Source: Sulfuricystis multivorans (GTDB lineage Bacteria > Pseudomonadota > Gammaproteobacteria > Burkholderiales > Rhodocyclaceae). From it: DNA of 64,000 bases. The stretch is taken from the NCBI RefSeq assembly GCF_003966565.1, contig NZ_AP018719.1, forward strand, positions 1 through 64,000, given 5' to 3'. Made by a program: the position numbers and the translations under genes. Each line of letters opens with the position of its first letter. Position 1 is the stretch's first letter. Positions 17,996 through 26,903 of the stretch are shown one piece after another. A model generated the notes under the pieces. The model did not search any database and was not told where the DNA came from. It saw only the letters and a list, made by a program, of their open reading frames with translations.

Positions 17996-18826
17996 TCAGG
18001 CGGCGGCAACAGCTGGCGAGGAAAGATTGTCCATCTCGGACTGCACGGCACTCAGGTTCTGCTGTTGATTCGCTAAGCGCTTCTTGCGCTGTTCGCTCTG
18101 ACGCTGCTTGGCAGCAGCCAGACGCTTGGCCTCCTTCTCCGCCGCCTTCTGGCGATCGCGTTCGGCCTGAGCCAAACGCTCTTGACGGCGTTTCTCGACG
18201 ACGCCATTGCAGAGGCGCCGAATGTTGTTGTAGTGGGTGTTGCTCGCGCGGACGATCCCGTACAGATGATGCCGAACTTCACGCTCGGTGTTGAGCTTGA
18301 CGCGCCGGGCTTCATCCGGGTTGTCAGAGAGCTCACTGGTGACCCAAAGATAATGCAGGATGGTGATGTAATAGTCAGCCTTGGCCAGGATATCCAGATA
18401 CTGCGTAACGCCGTTGGTGACTGTCATAGTCTCGTAGTTATTGACCAAGCGCTGCATCTCACTGGGATTGAATCCAGCCATCACCAGCTTCTTCTCGCCC
18501 TGGTCGATCCGCGTGTCGAAGTATTCGTGCAGACGCTCGAAGTGTTCATCCATTGCCCGTTCCGCGGCGAATATCTCGTCTTCCCTGAAGACTTTTCCCT
18601 TCAGGTTATAGGAGAGAATCTGGCGGGACCGACAGGTGATGAAGTAGGTATCACGGGAGATTACCTCGAACCCCGTCGACATGATGTCGACGATCATCTG
18701 ATTGCACAACGGCACGAAACTCGGCGCGGCTATGGCGTCTTTGTTGCGCTCGAAGAAGTTGATGGTGCTCTTGCGCATCCATTTCTTCATCCTGATCAGC
18801 TGCGGGGTCGGTCTATTCATCTTCAA
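17996..18826 (-). CDS. Hypothetical protein with charged C-terminal coiled coil
   Basis: A 276-residue protein with a helical globular part to about residue 195, then a Lys/Arg/Glu/Ala-rich coiled coil with blocks such as RDRQKAAEKEAKRLAAAKQR. No family recognised. It is first in the helicase operon and diverges from dnaG across a 148-bp gap. The basic coil might bind nucleic acid; this is inference. Confidence 0.65.
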   Translation of the reverse strand: MKMNRPTPQLIRMKKWMRKSTINFFERNKDAIAAPSFVPLCNQMIVDIMSTGFEVISRDTYFITCRSRQILSYNLKGKVFREDEIFAAERAMDEHFERLHEYFDTRIDQGEKKLVMAGFNPSEMQRLVNNYETMTVTNGVTQYLDILAKADYYITILHYLWVTSELSDNPDEARRVKLNTEREVRHHLYGIVRASNTHYNNIRRLCNGVVEKRRQERLAQAERDRQKAAEKEAKRLAAAKQRQSEQRKKRLANQQQNLSAVQSEMDNLSSPAVAAA

Positions 18827-18974
18827 TGTCCACGGGTCTGAGAGATGTGACGAATGATTGCACGTTGGCCGATGCTCTGCCGATAGCGAAATACAGCCGA
18901 AATAACGCCCTTAGACGTATAAATGGACGGTTGGCGTTGTTTCCTTCGTCATTTCGCGGCTTACTTCAATCTAT

Positions 18975-20444
18975 ATGATTCCTCAATCCGTGATCGACGC
19001 CATCCTAGCAGCCTTGGATCTTCCCGAGTTTATTGGGGAGAGGGTTGCGCTCACCAAACAGGGATCAACTTACAGCGGCCTTTGCCCATTCCACAGAGAA
19101 ACCACTCCCAGCTTCAAGGTATTTGCCGACCATTACCACTGTTATGGCTGCGGTGCGCACGGTAACGGCATCGATTTTGTCATGCAAACGCAGGGGCTGA
19201 CATTCCCAGAGGCGGTACGTATGCTGGCATACAGAACTGGAGTTGATTTTCCTGTCAGTAAGCACAATCGGGTTCTGTCCAATCACAATGCGATGGCGCT
19301 GGATGTTATGCGGCGGGCTTGCGCCAAATACCAGCAGCTGCTCCTCGGACCCAATGGAAGGCCGGCAATGGCTGCTCTCACCGAGCGAGGCATTGATTAC
19401 GACACCATCATCCGCTTTGGCATTGGATTCGCTCCTGAAGCTTGGTCGACGCTCTGCGACGATCGAACCTTCCAGCGTGATGCTCTACTCGAAGCCGGTC
19501 TAGCTGTGCCACGCAAGAAAAAGAAGGGGTGTTATGACTTCTTCCGCAATCGCCTGCTGTTCCCGATACGAGCCGACAATGGCAACGTGATCGGCTTTGG
19601 TGGGCGTCGCCTAGGGGAAGAAGGCCCCAAATACCTCAACTCTCCTGAAACTAAACTCTACCGAAAGGGTAGCGTTCTATTCGGACTCCAACAGGCTCGA
19701 CAAGCGATCCGTATGACCCGCTCCATCATTGTCTGCGAGGGATTCTTCGACGTGATTACTGTGTCGCAGGCGCAGATCGAGCACATCGTCTCAACTTGTG
19801 GAACTGCGCTGACCGAGACGCAAGCCGAAATAGTGCTGTCTCTCGCGGATCGGGTGTTCTTCTGTTTCGACGGGGACACCGCCGGCGCAAAAGCTACTTG
19901 GCGGGCAGCCGAGATGCTGGTGCCGCTGGTCAGTGACCAACATGAGATTCGTTTGTGCCGACTTCCGGCAGGTGAAGATCCAGACAGTTTCGTCCGCAAG
20001 TTTGGGGCTCCGAAGTTCCAGGAAGCTCTGGACGCTTCTCCAACTCTGACGGCCTACCTGATCGGAGAGATTACGCGAGGGGCAAAGTTGCCCGAAGCAC
20101 GGGCTCGATCTTTGTCCGTTGCGGCTTCTCTGTGGCGGCAGTTCTCCGCCCCTGGCTTGGGGATATTCTTCCGGCAGTTTGCTTGCGAAGCCTTGCGGCT
20201 TACCTCGTCTGAGTTTGATCGAATTGCTGCGAGCGCGTCACGGCGGGACGGCGAAAATGCGCTGCGTAACTGCCCATGCTGCTCTGGCGAGGCCTCTCTT
20301 ATTTCATGCGACGATGGATTTCAAGTTCAGTGCAACCACTGCCGTATTACAACTCCCGTGACTAAGACCCATGACGAGTGCCGGACAATCTGGAACCGCC
20401 GGGAACGCCCTCGTATGCGGTCGACAACAACAATAAAGCAATGA
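18975..20444 (+). CDS. dnaG: DnaG-type primase with extra C-terminal zinc ribbon
   Basis: The 489-residue product has the CHC2 zinc finger (C37, H40, C56, C59 in LCPFHRETTPSF and YHCYGCGAHG), the primase core (NRLLFPIRADNGNVIGFGGR) and Toprim (IVCEGFFDVITVSQ, then FCFDGDTAGAKATWRA). Chromosomal DnaG is about 580-600 residues and ends in a DnaB-binding domain. Here the helicase-binding domain seems reduced. The last 60 residues carry a four-Cys ribbon (NCPCCSGEASL, then QCNHCRIT) like restriction-alleviation Lar proteins. The stop overlaps the next start as ATGA. Confidence 0.9.
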   Translation: MIPQSVIDAILAALDLPEFIGERVALTKQGSTYSGLCPFHRETTPSFKVFADHYHCYGCGAHGNGIDFVMQTQGLTFPEAVRMLAYRTGVDFPVSKHNRVLSNHNAMALDVMRRACAKYQQLLLGPNGRPAMAALTERGIDYDTIIRFGIGFAPEAWSTLCDDRTFQRDALLEAGLAVPRKKKKGCYDFFRNRLLFPIRADNGNVIGFGGRRLGEEGPKYLNSPETKLYRKGSVLFGLQQARQAIRMTRSIIVCEGFFDVITVSQAQIEHIVSTCGTALTETQAEIVLSLADRVFFCFDGDTAGAKATWRAAEMLVPLVSDQHEIRLCRLPAGEDPDSFVRKFGAPKFQEALDASPTLTAYLIGEITRGAKLPEARARSLSVAASLWRQFSAPGLGIFFRQFACEALRLTSSEFDRIAASASRRDGENALRNCPCCSGEASLISCDDGFQVQCNHCRITTPVTKTHDECRTIWNRRERPRMRSTTTIKQ

Positions 20445-20758
20445 AGAAACTGGTCAAAAACTTTCCTGAGTACGACTTCGTTATTTATCATGAGCTTGGC
20501 TACGATGAATATGCTGTCATGCTCGAAAAAAACGGAGCCTACTCAGTGTGCAGAATGCAGCCCAAGCGCCTTATCGCCATGTCCCCGAACTATCAGGCCA
20601 ACGGTTACGGTCTACTCTCCGGCCCTTTGACCCGTGCAGGTCTTGCAGATCTTCTCCAATGGACCGACCGTGACACCGCGTCCGAACGTTACCGGCTGCT
20701 CGCGGGCCTTCCTGACAACGTTGTCGCCTTTACCCCGGACAAGCGGTCACCAGGATGA
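20441..20758 (+). CDS. Hypothetical protein between dnaG and DUF1173 gene
   Basis: ATG 20441 overlaps the dnaG stop, giving 105 residues; a longer frame from 20378 would lie inside dnaG and is less likely. Part of the sequence (YDFVIYHELGYDEYAVMLEKNG) looks like a small alpha/beta domain. No family recognised. Its stop overlaps the next start as ATGA, so three genes are chained. Confidence 0.6.
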   Translation: MKKLVKNFPEYDFVIYHELGYDEYAVMLEKNGAYSVCRMQPKRLIAMSPNYQANGYGLLSGPLTRAGLADLLQWTDRDTASERYRLLAGLPDNVVAFTPDKRSPG

Positions 20759-21870
20759 AATCACAAGTCCAGCGCATCGATGTCGGCACCGGTGTTCACA
20801 CTGCGGAATGGCTGGTTTCGACTCGCGCTGGACAGGAGCTGCTGGCCAACTGCCATAAATCCGCTCGCCGCCCCCGTTGCGTGTGCGTCCCTGGCGGAGT
20901 GGAGATGTATGTGGGCCGCCGTGGCGGTCTCTATTATCTGTCTCGCATGCCAGGCACTGGCTTCCTGCATGCTGATCATTGCTGCTCCGTTGAGAACAGG
21001 TCGTTTTTTTCTGGGGCCTGCGCCTACATGCCTGGTGTAATCCTTGAGAAGGAGGACGGCTCCCTTAGCATTGCTGCCAACCTTGAAATCCGGGAGCGGA
21101 TGGAGGAACCCGTTGCCCAGGTAAGCATTGACGGCGTGCTGGATATTCTGATGGAGCAGGCCGCCCTCAACCAGGTCTCACCAGGCACTGATCATCGTAC
21201 CTGGTTGACAGTTCGGGACCGTGTGCTTGAGGCGGCTACCTGGATCAGACTGGGCAACCACCCACTTACCGACTTCCTGTTTGTCCCAGATCGATACTCG
21301 CGCGATACTGGCATGTCCTCGGTGCCCGAGTGCGAATCGTTCCTGAAGGCTCAAGCTGGACACGCCTTGATCTTCGCTCCTTTCAAGGAGCTTCGACTTA
21401 CCACCTACAGCTGGCAGCTTGTCCTAAAGCACCTGCCACGGCTTCGCTTGTGGGTAGCAAAGGAGATTGCCAAGGAGATCGAGGAAAGGTGCGGCACTCC
21501 CTACTTCAGCGCCCCCCCGACCTACGCCTTGTGCCTGGTGGCGGCCAAACCAGGGCGCCGCGATGGGAATTACACCGTCTCCAATTTGGCTTGCCTTCCC
21601 ACCGATGCCAATTACTTCCCGTGCCGGAATGAACGAGAGGCTGCAGTCGCCCGCCAGCTCATTGATGAGGGGAAGTCGTTGCTTCGGCCCCTACGTTTTG
21701 ATAGTGATCCCACTCATCCCCTGGCAGACTTTGCCATTCTCTCGAACGGCATGGTTGATCCGGTATTTGTACTATCTCCGTCCGGCAACGACGAGCTCGA
21801 CTCAGCGAAGCGCAGTCTGGCTTCGCTGATGCAGCGCAATCATTCCCGGGTCCTGGTTTTCAAGGAATAG
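20755..21870 (+). CDS. DUF1173 family protein
   Basis: This 371-residue protein has the family signature near its N terminus: RPRCVCVPGGVEMYVG, then LYYLSRMPGTGFLHADHCC, with Cys/His spacing suggestive of metal binding. The central part is helical, and the C terminus has a beta-rich stretch. DUF1173 proteins occur on plasmids and integrative elements of Proteobacteria and have no established activity. Translation is probably coupled to the gene before it. dnaN follows after a 178-bp gap with its own promoter. Confidence 0.75.
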   Translation: MKSQVQRIDVGTGVHTAEWLVSTRAGQELLANCHKSARRPRCVCVPGGVEMYVGRRGGLYYLSRMPGTGFLHADHCCSVENRSFFSGACAYMPGVILEKEDGSLSIAANLEIRERMEEPVAQVSIDGVLDILMEQAALNQVSPGTDHRTWLTVRDRVLEAATWIRLGNHPLTDFLFVPDRYSRDTGMSSVPECESFLKAQAGHALIFAPFKELRLTTYSWQLVLKHLPRLRLWVAKEIAKEIEERCGTPYFSAPPTYALCLVAAKPGRRDGNYTVSNLACLPTDANYFPCRNEREAAVARQLIDEGKSLLRPLRFDSDPTHPLADFAILSNGMVDPVFVLSPSGNDELDSAKRSLASLMQRNHSRVLVFKE

Positions 21871-21956
21871 ATTTCTACGATAGTTCCCGCCGTCCACTCT
21901 GGATGGCGACAATGATGCACAGAGCGTTGACGGACTCCGAATTCTAGTTTCTTGCG

Positions 21957-21994
21957 AATTTAATTCAGAAACGCCTCCTCTCGGTCGGTATCTT
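21957..21994 (+). promoter_or_regulatory. CAGAAA-type promoter before dnaN
   Basis: TTCAGAAA (CAGAAA at 21966-21971) is followed after 17 bp by TATCTT at 21989-21994. It is one of six related sites; the others precede 23269, 32282, 36022, 62470 and 63121. The dnaN start is 55 bp downstream, after a CTCAGGAGAT ribosome binding site. Confidence 0.6.
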
Positions 21995-22048
21995 GATTGG
22001 CGATGCGACAGAAAGTCGCCCCACTCACCAACTCAGGAGATACCCGAC

Positions 22049-23176
22049 ATGCAGATAACCACCACCAAGGAAAGCCTCGCTTCTCCCCTCGCTCTCGTCG
22101 CCGGTGCCGCCGATACTCGTGGCACGGTTCCCATGCTTGGCGCTGTGCTTTTGAAAACCACCGACGCCGGGAAATTGAGCATGATCTGCTCGAGCACCGG
22201 AATGCTGGCGAAGGCGCAGATCCCGGTCGAAGTCAAGCAAAGCGGCGAGATTGCCGTCGACGTGCGTCGGATCAACGAGCTTGTTCGTGCTCTGCCAGAA
22301 AAACAGCCTATCGAGATCAGCATTGAATCCGACAAAGGCACTCTACTCGTAAAGTCGGGGCGCTCCCGCTTCCGTCTGCCCGCATTTGCTGCAAGCGCAT
22401 ATCCGCGTATGACGCCTGCGAAGGAAGAACGGATTTCGATCACGATGAGCGCCCATCGACTGGCCGACATGATCGCGGACGTTACTCCGTCGATTGCCGA
22501 CGCCGATGTGCGCGTGTTCCTCAACGGCGCTCTCTTTACGCTGGACAACGTGGGCCTCTTCATCGTCTCGACGGACGGCCACCGTATGACCGTCAGCCAT
22601 GAACCAATCACCGGGGCGGACACGCTGGTTCCCCGCAACGTGATCGTTCCGCGCAAGACGGTTCAGCTGGCGAAGAAGCTGCTCGGCCAGGGCGGCAACG
22701 TCACGCTGACGCTCGGCTCGAAGAACGTCCAGTTCACCTTCGAGGACGGCACGGTTCTCTTTGGCAACTCGGTGGATGGGCAATTCCCTGCGTGGAAGAA
22801 CGTGATCCCTGCCAGCACGGAACGGGTCATCGTCTCCGCCGATCGTCTTGCGGCTTCCCTGACGATGTTGGCTGCAGCCCAGGACGACAAGGCAAAGCAA
22901 GACGTGATGAAAACCAAGGTCGAGATTAGCTTCACGAAGGCGACCACCACCCTGCGCCGTGGCGATGCCGGTCTGTGCGAACTGGACTCCGTTTCCTCGT
23001 CGGACGTTCCGCATGAGTTGGCCTTCAACATCAACTACCTGTCCGATGCGGTGGCGACGATTCGTTCCACCAGCGAAGAAGCCGTCATCGGCTACTCGCC
23101 ATCCGCGACAGCAATCACGATACGTCCGAAGGGTAAGGACTATCCACTTACCGTGGTCATGCCGATCCGTGTCTGA
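22049..23176 (+). CDS. dnaN: DNA polymerase III beta sliding clamp
   Basis: The 375-residue product is of normal length for the beta clamp and shows three repeated clamp domains. Recognisable segments are VPMLGAVLLKTTD, VDVRRINELVRALP, VSTDGHRMTVSHEP and QFPAWKNVIP, and the C terminus VMPIRV stands for the usual VMPMRL. It would tether a polymerase to DNA. Clamps are rarely plasmid-encoded, so it may support replication or repair of this element. It starts a plus-strand block that continues into the PRTRC cassette. Confidence 0.93.
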   Translation: MQITTTKESLASPLALVAGAADTRGTVPMLGAVLLKTTDAGKLSMICSSTGMLAKAQIPVEVKQSGEIAVDVRRINELVRALPEKQPIEISIESDKGTLLVKSGRSRFRLPAFAASAYPRMTPAKEERISITMSAHRLADMIADVTPSIADADVRVFLNGALFTLDNVGLFIVSTDGHRMTVSHEPITGADTLVPRNVIVPRKTVQLAKKLLGQGGNVTLTLGSKNVQFTFEDGTVLFGNSVDGQFPAWKNVIPASTERVIVSADRLAASLTMLAAAQDDKAKQDVMKTKVEISFTKATTTLRRGDAGLCELDSVSSSDVPHELAFNINYLSDAVATIRSTSEEAVIGYSPSATAITIRPKGKDYPLTVVMPIRV

Positions 23177-23197
23177 TGGACTTCTACGCAGGATAGA

Positions 23198-23233
23198 AGT
23201 TTTCCAGAAATTCACGATGCAGATAGGCAAAAT
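23198..23233 (+). promoter_or_regulatory. CAGAAA-type promoter before the PRTRC cassette
   Basis: TTTTCCAGAAA (CAGAAA at 23205-23210), 17 bp, then CAAAAT at 23228-23233. A small hairpin (CTTCTA/TAGAAG, 23181-23199) just before it may end dnaN transcripts. Confidence 0.6.
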
Positions 23234-23268
23234 GCCCTTGTAACCCGCACAGATCAAGGAGATTCCGA

Positions 23269-23964
23269 ATGTTCAAAGCTCTGCAACCGCTGCTTACCGA
23301 ACGCAGCATCCACATCCTTCTCTCGCCCGCAAAGGACGGCAAGGTTGGCGTCTATGTCGAGCCGGTCAAGCTGGACGACAAGGAGGACAATGCTTTCATC
23401 ACGCCCTTCCGTTGCGAAGGCACCCCGGAAGAACTCGATGCCGAATTGCCGGGTGTCCTGGCCCAATGGCTGACCTCTCGCGCTGCCGTCACGAGCTCGC
23501 TGCGTGATGCGCTGGCCGCAGCCGAGGCTCAAGCCAAGGCTGCTGCCGACGAAGCGAAGAAAAAGGCTGCGGATCGCAACAAGAAGCTCGCCACGACCAC
23601 CGGCAAAGCCAATGCTACCGCCAAGTCCAGTGTCAAGGTCCCGGCTCAAGTTGTTACTCCTTCGCTGCTCGATGGCTGCGGGGTTGACAAAGAGGATAAA
23701 GATGAAACCTGTGAGGGCGGCACTCTGCAGGGCGAAGGCGCATCCCAACCGTCTGTTATCACTACTCCTGCCGCTGCTGCCGTAACCCAGGCGACTTCCT
23801 CCGCGCAGAGTGCCGACGCCGCTGCATCGACCTCTGCCGTTACCGCCCCGGCAGCGGCTTCCGTAGCCGCCCCTATCCCGGCGCAGCAGGCTGCCGAACC
23901 GGCCCCTGTTCAGGCTACCGCTGCCGTCGTCACCGTCGATCCAGTTACCGCCGAATTGTTTTGA
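23269..23964 (+). CDS. PRTRC system protein E
   Basis: The 231-residue product begins MFKALQPLLTERSIHILLSP and has the family segment TPEELDAELPGVLAQWLTSR, matching PRTRC protein E. The first 80 residues look folded. From about residue 90 there is an Ala/Lys-rich coiled coil and then a long Ala/Pro/Thr low-complexity tail. The role is unknown. AAGGAG precedes the ATG. It is the first gene of the cassette, 90 bp after dnaN. Confidence 0.85.
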   Translation: MFKALQPLLTERSIHILLSPAKDGKVGVYVEPVKLDDKEDNAFITPFRCEGTPEELDAELPGVLAQWLTSRAAVTSSLRDALAAAEAQAKAAADEAKKKAADRNKKLATTTGKANATAKSSVKVPAQVVTPSLLDGCGVDKEDKDETCEGGTLQGEGASQPSVITTPAAAAVTQATSSAQSADAAASTSAVTAPAAASVAAPIPAQQAAEPAPVQATAAVVTVDPVTAELF

Positions 23965-24006
23965 CCCTCAGATCAATTCCAACACCCACCAATACAGGAG
24001 ATTTCT

Positions 24007-24216
24007 ATGAGCATCACTCCCGTCGCCGTCCGTCGCGTTTTCCTCTACAACGGTCGTACCCTGCCTGATCCTAATCCACAGATGACCCCGGAGGCGGTTA
24101 AGCAGTTCTATTCGGCAATCCATGCCGACCTGACCAATGCGGTCGTCGAGGGCGGCGCCTTCGTGGGCGACACACAAACCTTCGAGTTCAAGCGCGGACT
24201 TGGCACCAAAGGCTGA
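24007..24216 (+). CDS. PRTRC system protein C, ubiquitin-like
   Basis: This 69-residue protein matches PRTRC protein C: RRVFLYNGRTLPDPNPQMTP, then FYSAIHADLTNAVVEGG. It ends GLGTKG, with a terminal glycine. Comparative work on bacterial ubiquitin-like systems treats this family as a beta-grasp modifier encoded beside E1, E2 and JAB proteins. The exposed C-terminal Gly fits activation by the ThiF protein without trimming, although JAB processing cannot be excluded. CAGGAG precedes the ATG. Confidence 0.88.
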   Translation: MSITPVAVRRVFLYNGRTLPDPNPQMTPEAVKQFYSAIHADLTNAVVEGGAFVGDTQTFEFKRGLGTKG

Positions 24217-24240
24217 TTTTCCAATCTACGGCAACACACC

Positions 24241-24465
24241 ATGAAACGCGAGGTATTCGAGGAAATGGTCCAGAAAGCTCTCAATGGGCTTGCAGCCAGT
24301 CCCGTCGAAGGGAAGCGGAAAAGTCGCAAGGCGGGCATCGGTGGCGTCCGCTACGGCAAGGCCGAGAAGCTGGTCGGTCAAGCCGTTTCCCGTCTCGCGG
24401 CCATCAGCCGCTCGAACAAGCCGATTGCCATCCCCTCTCCTGACATAGTGCCGCCGTGCTTCTGA
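24241..24465 (+). CDS. Small basic protein inside the PRTRC cassette
   Basis: A 74-residue Lys/Arg/Ala-rich protein (KRKSRKAGIGGVRYGKAEKL) with no family I recognise. It starts 24 bp after gene C and overlaps the next gene by 10 bp. The position is unusual for a pure E-C-F order but the overlaps argue that it is translated. Confidence 0.5.
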   Translation: MKREVFEEMVQKALNGLAASPVEGKRKSRKAGIGGVRYGKAEKLVGQAVSRLAAISRSNKPIAIPSPDIVPPCF

Positions 24466-25466
24466 CCCTGCCCGTGTTCGCCCCCGAAGTTCCCGCCGTC
24501 ATCGAGTTCTCCCCGGCGGGTGAGTGGCATCTTCGCCTTGTCTTGGCAATGAGTCGCCTCGGCATGATTTCTGACGACGACCTAGCAGGCCTGCGCCGGA
24601 GCAGCATGAGTGCTAGCGTAATCCGCTCCCTGATCGAGAAAGGCTGGCAGCGGGAGGTGGGTGACGATTACACCTTCAAGTTGATTTCGGCCTATGCGCG
24701 GCTGATTCTGCCGCACCACGATGAGGAGGGTGAGTTCTCCACTGAGAACGGTGAGCCGCTGGTCGGCGTAGCGATCAATGCTGGTAATCCCGAATGGATC
24801 GCCATCGGCAAGGCGTTCTCAGCAATCGAGGCGTTGCAAGCGGGTCTTGGCCGGAAGGCTCTCGGTATCCTCGAAAGGTCGCTTTGTCACTTCGGTACGC
24901 CGCATACCGCTGGTGGTGCATTTGAAATGGCGCAGCATCTTTACTGGTGCGGAGAGGATGACGAATCAGTCGTTCTGAAAGAATGCGGTGATGACTCCGA
25001 TGTTCCCCGCCGCGCCGATCTATTCGACGGTATACCGGAATGGGCCTACTTCTATGCCTCGGTAAACCTCCCCTATGCAACCGACGAAGAGTTTGCGGAA
25101 GCTTCCGAGCGGCTGTCTGGTCATCCCGTCGGAAAGCTCCTCGCAGCCTTGCTGCATCTAAACCACGTCGACTCCGACAATGGACTTTTCGCCACGCCAT
25201 ACCAGAGCGACTATTGCAGCATCCCCAATGAGCCACCTGTTGTCTGCGGCTGGCACGGTGAGGACGATTTCGATCAAATCTTTGACGACAATTTTCGCTA
25301 CTTTGCCGAGAGTGGCGAGGAACCTCCTTGGTGCGGGTGCGTAATGTTCGCCCCGACGGAAGCAGGTATTTTGGAAGCGTTGCCACGCATACGTCATACT
25401 GGCATTGTCCTCCGGGCCTTGGATACGGCCCTCTGTGAAGCAAGGAAACTGAACAATGAGCTTTGA
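24456..25466 (+). CDS. PRTRC system protein F
   Basis: This 336-residue protein, from GTG 24456, matches PRTRC protein F: LTLPVFAPEVPAVIEFS at the start and a Cys-containing C-terminal stretch (EPPWCGCVMF). No catalytic motif is evident and its role is unknown. It overlaps both neighbours (10 bp with the small gene, 11 bp with gene B). Confidence 0.82.
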   Translation: MLLTLPVFAPEVPAVIEFSPAGEWHLRLVLAMSRLGMISDDDLAGLRRSSMSASVIRSLIEKGWQREVGDDYTFKLISAYARLILPHHDEEGEFSTENGEPLVGVAINAGNPEWIAIGKAFSAIEALQAGLGRKALGILERSLCHFGTPHTAGGAFEMAQHLYWCGEDDESVVLKECGDDSDVPRRADLFDGIPEWAYFYASVNLPYATDEEFAEASERLSGHPVGKLLAALLHLNHVDSDNGLFATPYQSDYCSIPNEPPVVCGWHGEDDFDQIFDDNFRYFAESGEEPPWCGCVMFAPTEAGILEALPRIRHTGIVLRALDTALCEARKLNNEL

Positions 25467-26211
25467 AGTCCACGACTGCGCTGCCATGAGCGTGAGGCTG
25501 AGAACAGCGATCCTCCTTTACGAAACTCACGGCTATCCACACATCAGTTATGCCACGATCCATCCAGTAGACTGCGGCGATGACAATGGGCCTCCAGTGA
25601 TTCGGGCGGGTCGTCCTGCTGACCGTTCCAGTCTCAAGGCTGTCTGTGCTTCCCTGTTGAAATCCTCGCGGGTACGCTCTGGCGTTCTTGCGGACAACAT
25701 TTTGAGCGTTGGTCTTGAACACGTGGTTTGGTGGCAACGCCCCGGCAAGCGCACCTATTTCTTCGATTGCCGCCCCAGTGCTGAAGGTAGCGTCAATGTT
25801 GGCAAGCGGGCTGGCATAGGCCCAACCCCCGGGATTGTGTTCGTCGCCAAAGATCAGTCCATGTGGGCTTATGCGGTCAAAGGCAATAATCGCCCGGATG
25901 CGGACACGCAGCTTTACCATCTGCCCGCGATGAACGTGTGGGAGGATGGCAAGATCTGTACTGGTTCCATGCCTATCCCGGAAAACACCCTGGCCGAATC
26001 CGTCTCAGCCTGGGAGAAGTCTTTTTGGGACAGCAATTTCAGCCACCCGAACCACCCGAAGCCGGTGAATTACAAGGGCGGCATCCATCAATTTTGCATC
26101 GACCTTCTGGACGGCAAGTTCAAGAAGTTCCCACAGCGTGTCTTGCGCCCTATCAAGGGGCTGACGTTAGGGAGACTGGTGGATCGCCTCGATGGGGTAA
26201 CGGAGGGATGA
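25456..26211 (+). CDS. PRTRC system protein B, E2-like conjugating enzyme
   Basis: The 251-residue product matches PRTRC protein B, which is grouped with prokaryotic E2 (ubiquitin-conjugating) enzymes. The likely active-site Cys is C168 in MNVWEDGKICTGS, preceded by YHLPAMN, the conserved strand before the E2 cysteine. In such a system it would receive the ubiquitin-like protein C from the ThiF protein. Conjugation has not been shown for this family to my knowledge; this is homology-based. Its stop overlaps or abuts the start of gene A. Confidence 0.82.
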   Translation: MSFEVHDCAAMSVRLRTAILLYETHGYPHISYATIHPVDCGDDNGPPVIRAGRPADRSSLKAVCASLLKSSRVRSGVLADNILSVGLEHVVWWQRPGKRTYFFDCRPSAEGSVNVGKRAGIGPTPGIVFVAKDQSMWAYAVKGNNRPDADTQLYHLPAMNVWEDGKICTGSMPIPENTLAESVSAWEKSFWDSNFSHPNHPKPVNYKGGIHQFCIDLLDGKFKKFPQRVLRPIKGLTLGRLVDRLDGVTEG

Positions 26212-26213
26212 AC

Positions 26214-26903
26214 ATGCTCGACGCTACCCTGCAAGCGGCCTGTCCTTGCGTCATGTGTCCGCGCTACGAGCCTCTCACGCTGCTGACCGAAGATAGCCAT
26301 CGCTTTTTGATCTGCGGCGACGGCCTCTATGTGGAGGTTTGCCGTCCCTGGATTCACGCAATCCTGAAAGTTATGGATTCGCCCATTCCCCTCCCCTACG
26401 GCCAGCCGCCTAAGCTCTTTTCGATTCAGTTGCACCGCCGCGCCCTGATCGCGGGTCTACAACATTTCATCCGGCGATCTCGTGAAATTGCTCCGTTGGA
26501 GCATGCGGCCTGGCTTACTTTTGATCCAGATCAAAAAACGTTGGGCTACGTAGAGCCGGAAGTCATCAGTCGGGGGGCTGGCCACATTTGCTACTACCGC
26601 CCGGATGCGACGCCACACTGTCTTCCGGTTGTGGACTGCCACTCCCACGGTTATCTGCCGGAAGGTGCGTTCTTTTCGGACGAGGACGACGCCGACGACA
26701 TGACCGATGATGCGAAGCTGGCCTTCGTTGTTGGCAATCTCGACAAACCAGAGGTCAGCGTTGCCATGCGTTTCGTTGGTTTCGGGCTTTCGATCAAATT
26801 GTCAGAATGGGTGCGGAGCCTTCTATATGATGACCACATAACGGGCGAAATCGAATTGGGGAATGACAAACATGACGACAGAGAACGTCCATATCCTCTC
26901 TGA
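26214..26903 (+). CDS. PRTRC system protein A, JAB-type metalloprotease
   Basis: From ATG 26214, 6 bases after GGAGGG, the product has 229 residues; ATG 26208 lies too near that site. The C-terminal half has a JAMM-like motif, DCHSHGYLPEGAFFSDEDDAD (H-S-H, then S and D), with an upstream glutamate probably in the VEPEVIS region. JAB enzymes remove or process ubiquitin-like proteins. The spacing between the second His and the Ser is two residues longer than the classical motif, a small uncertainty about activity. Confidence 0.78.
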   Translation: MLDATLQAACPCVMCPRYEPLTLLTEDSHRFLICGDGLYVEVCRPWIHAILKVMDSPIPLPYGQPPKLFSIQLHRRALIAGLQHFIRRSREIAPLEHAAWLTFDPDQKTLGYVEPEVISRGAGHICYYRPDATPHCLPVVDCHSHGYLPEGAFFSDEDDADDMTDDAKLAFVVGNLDKPEVSVAMRFVGFGLSIKLSEWVRSLLYDDHITGEIELGNDKHDDRERPYPL

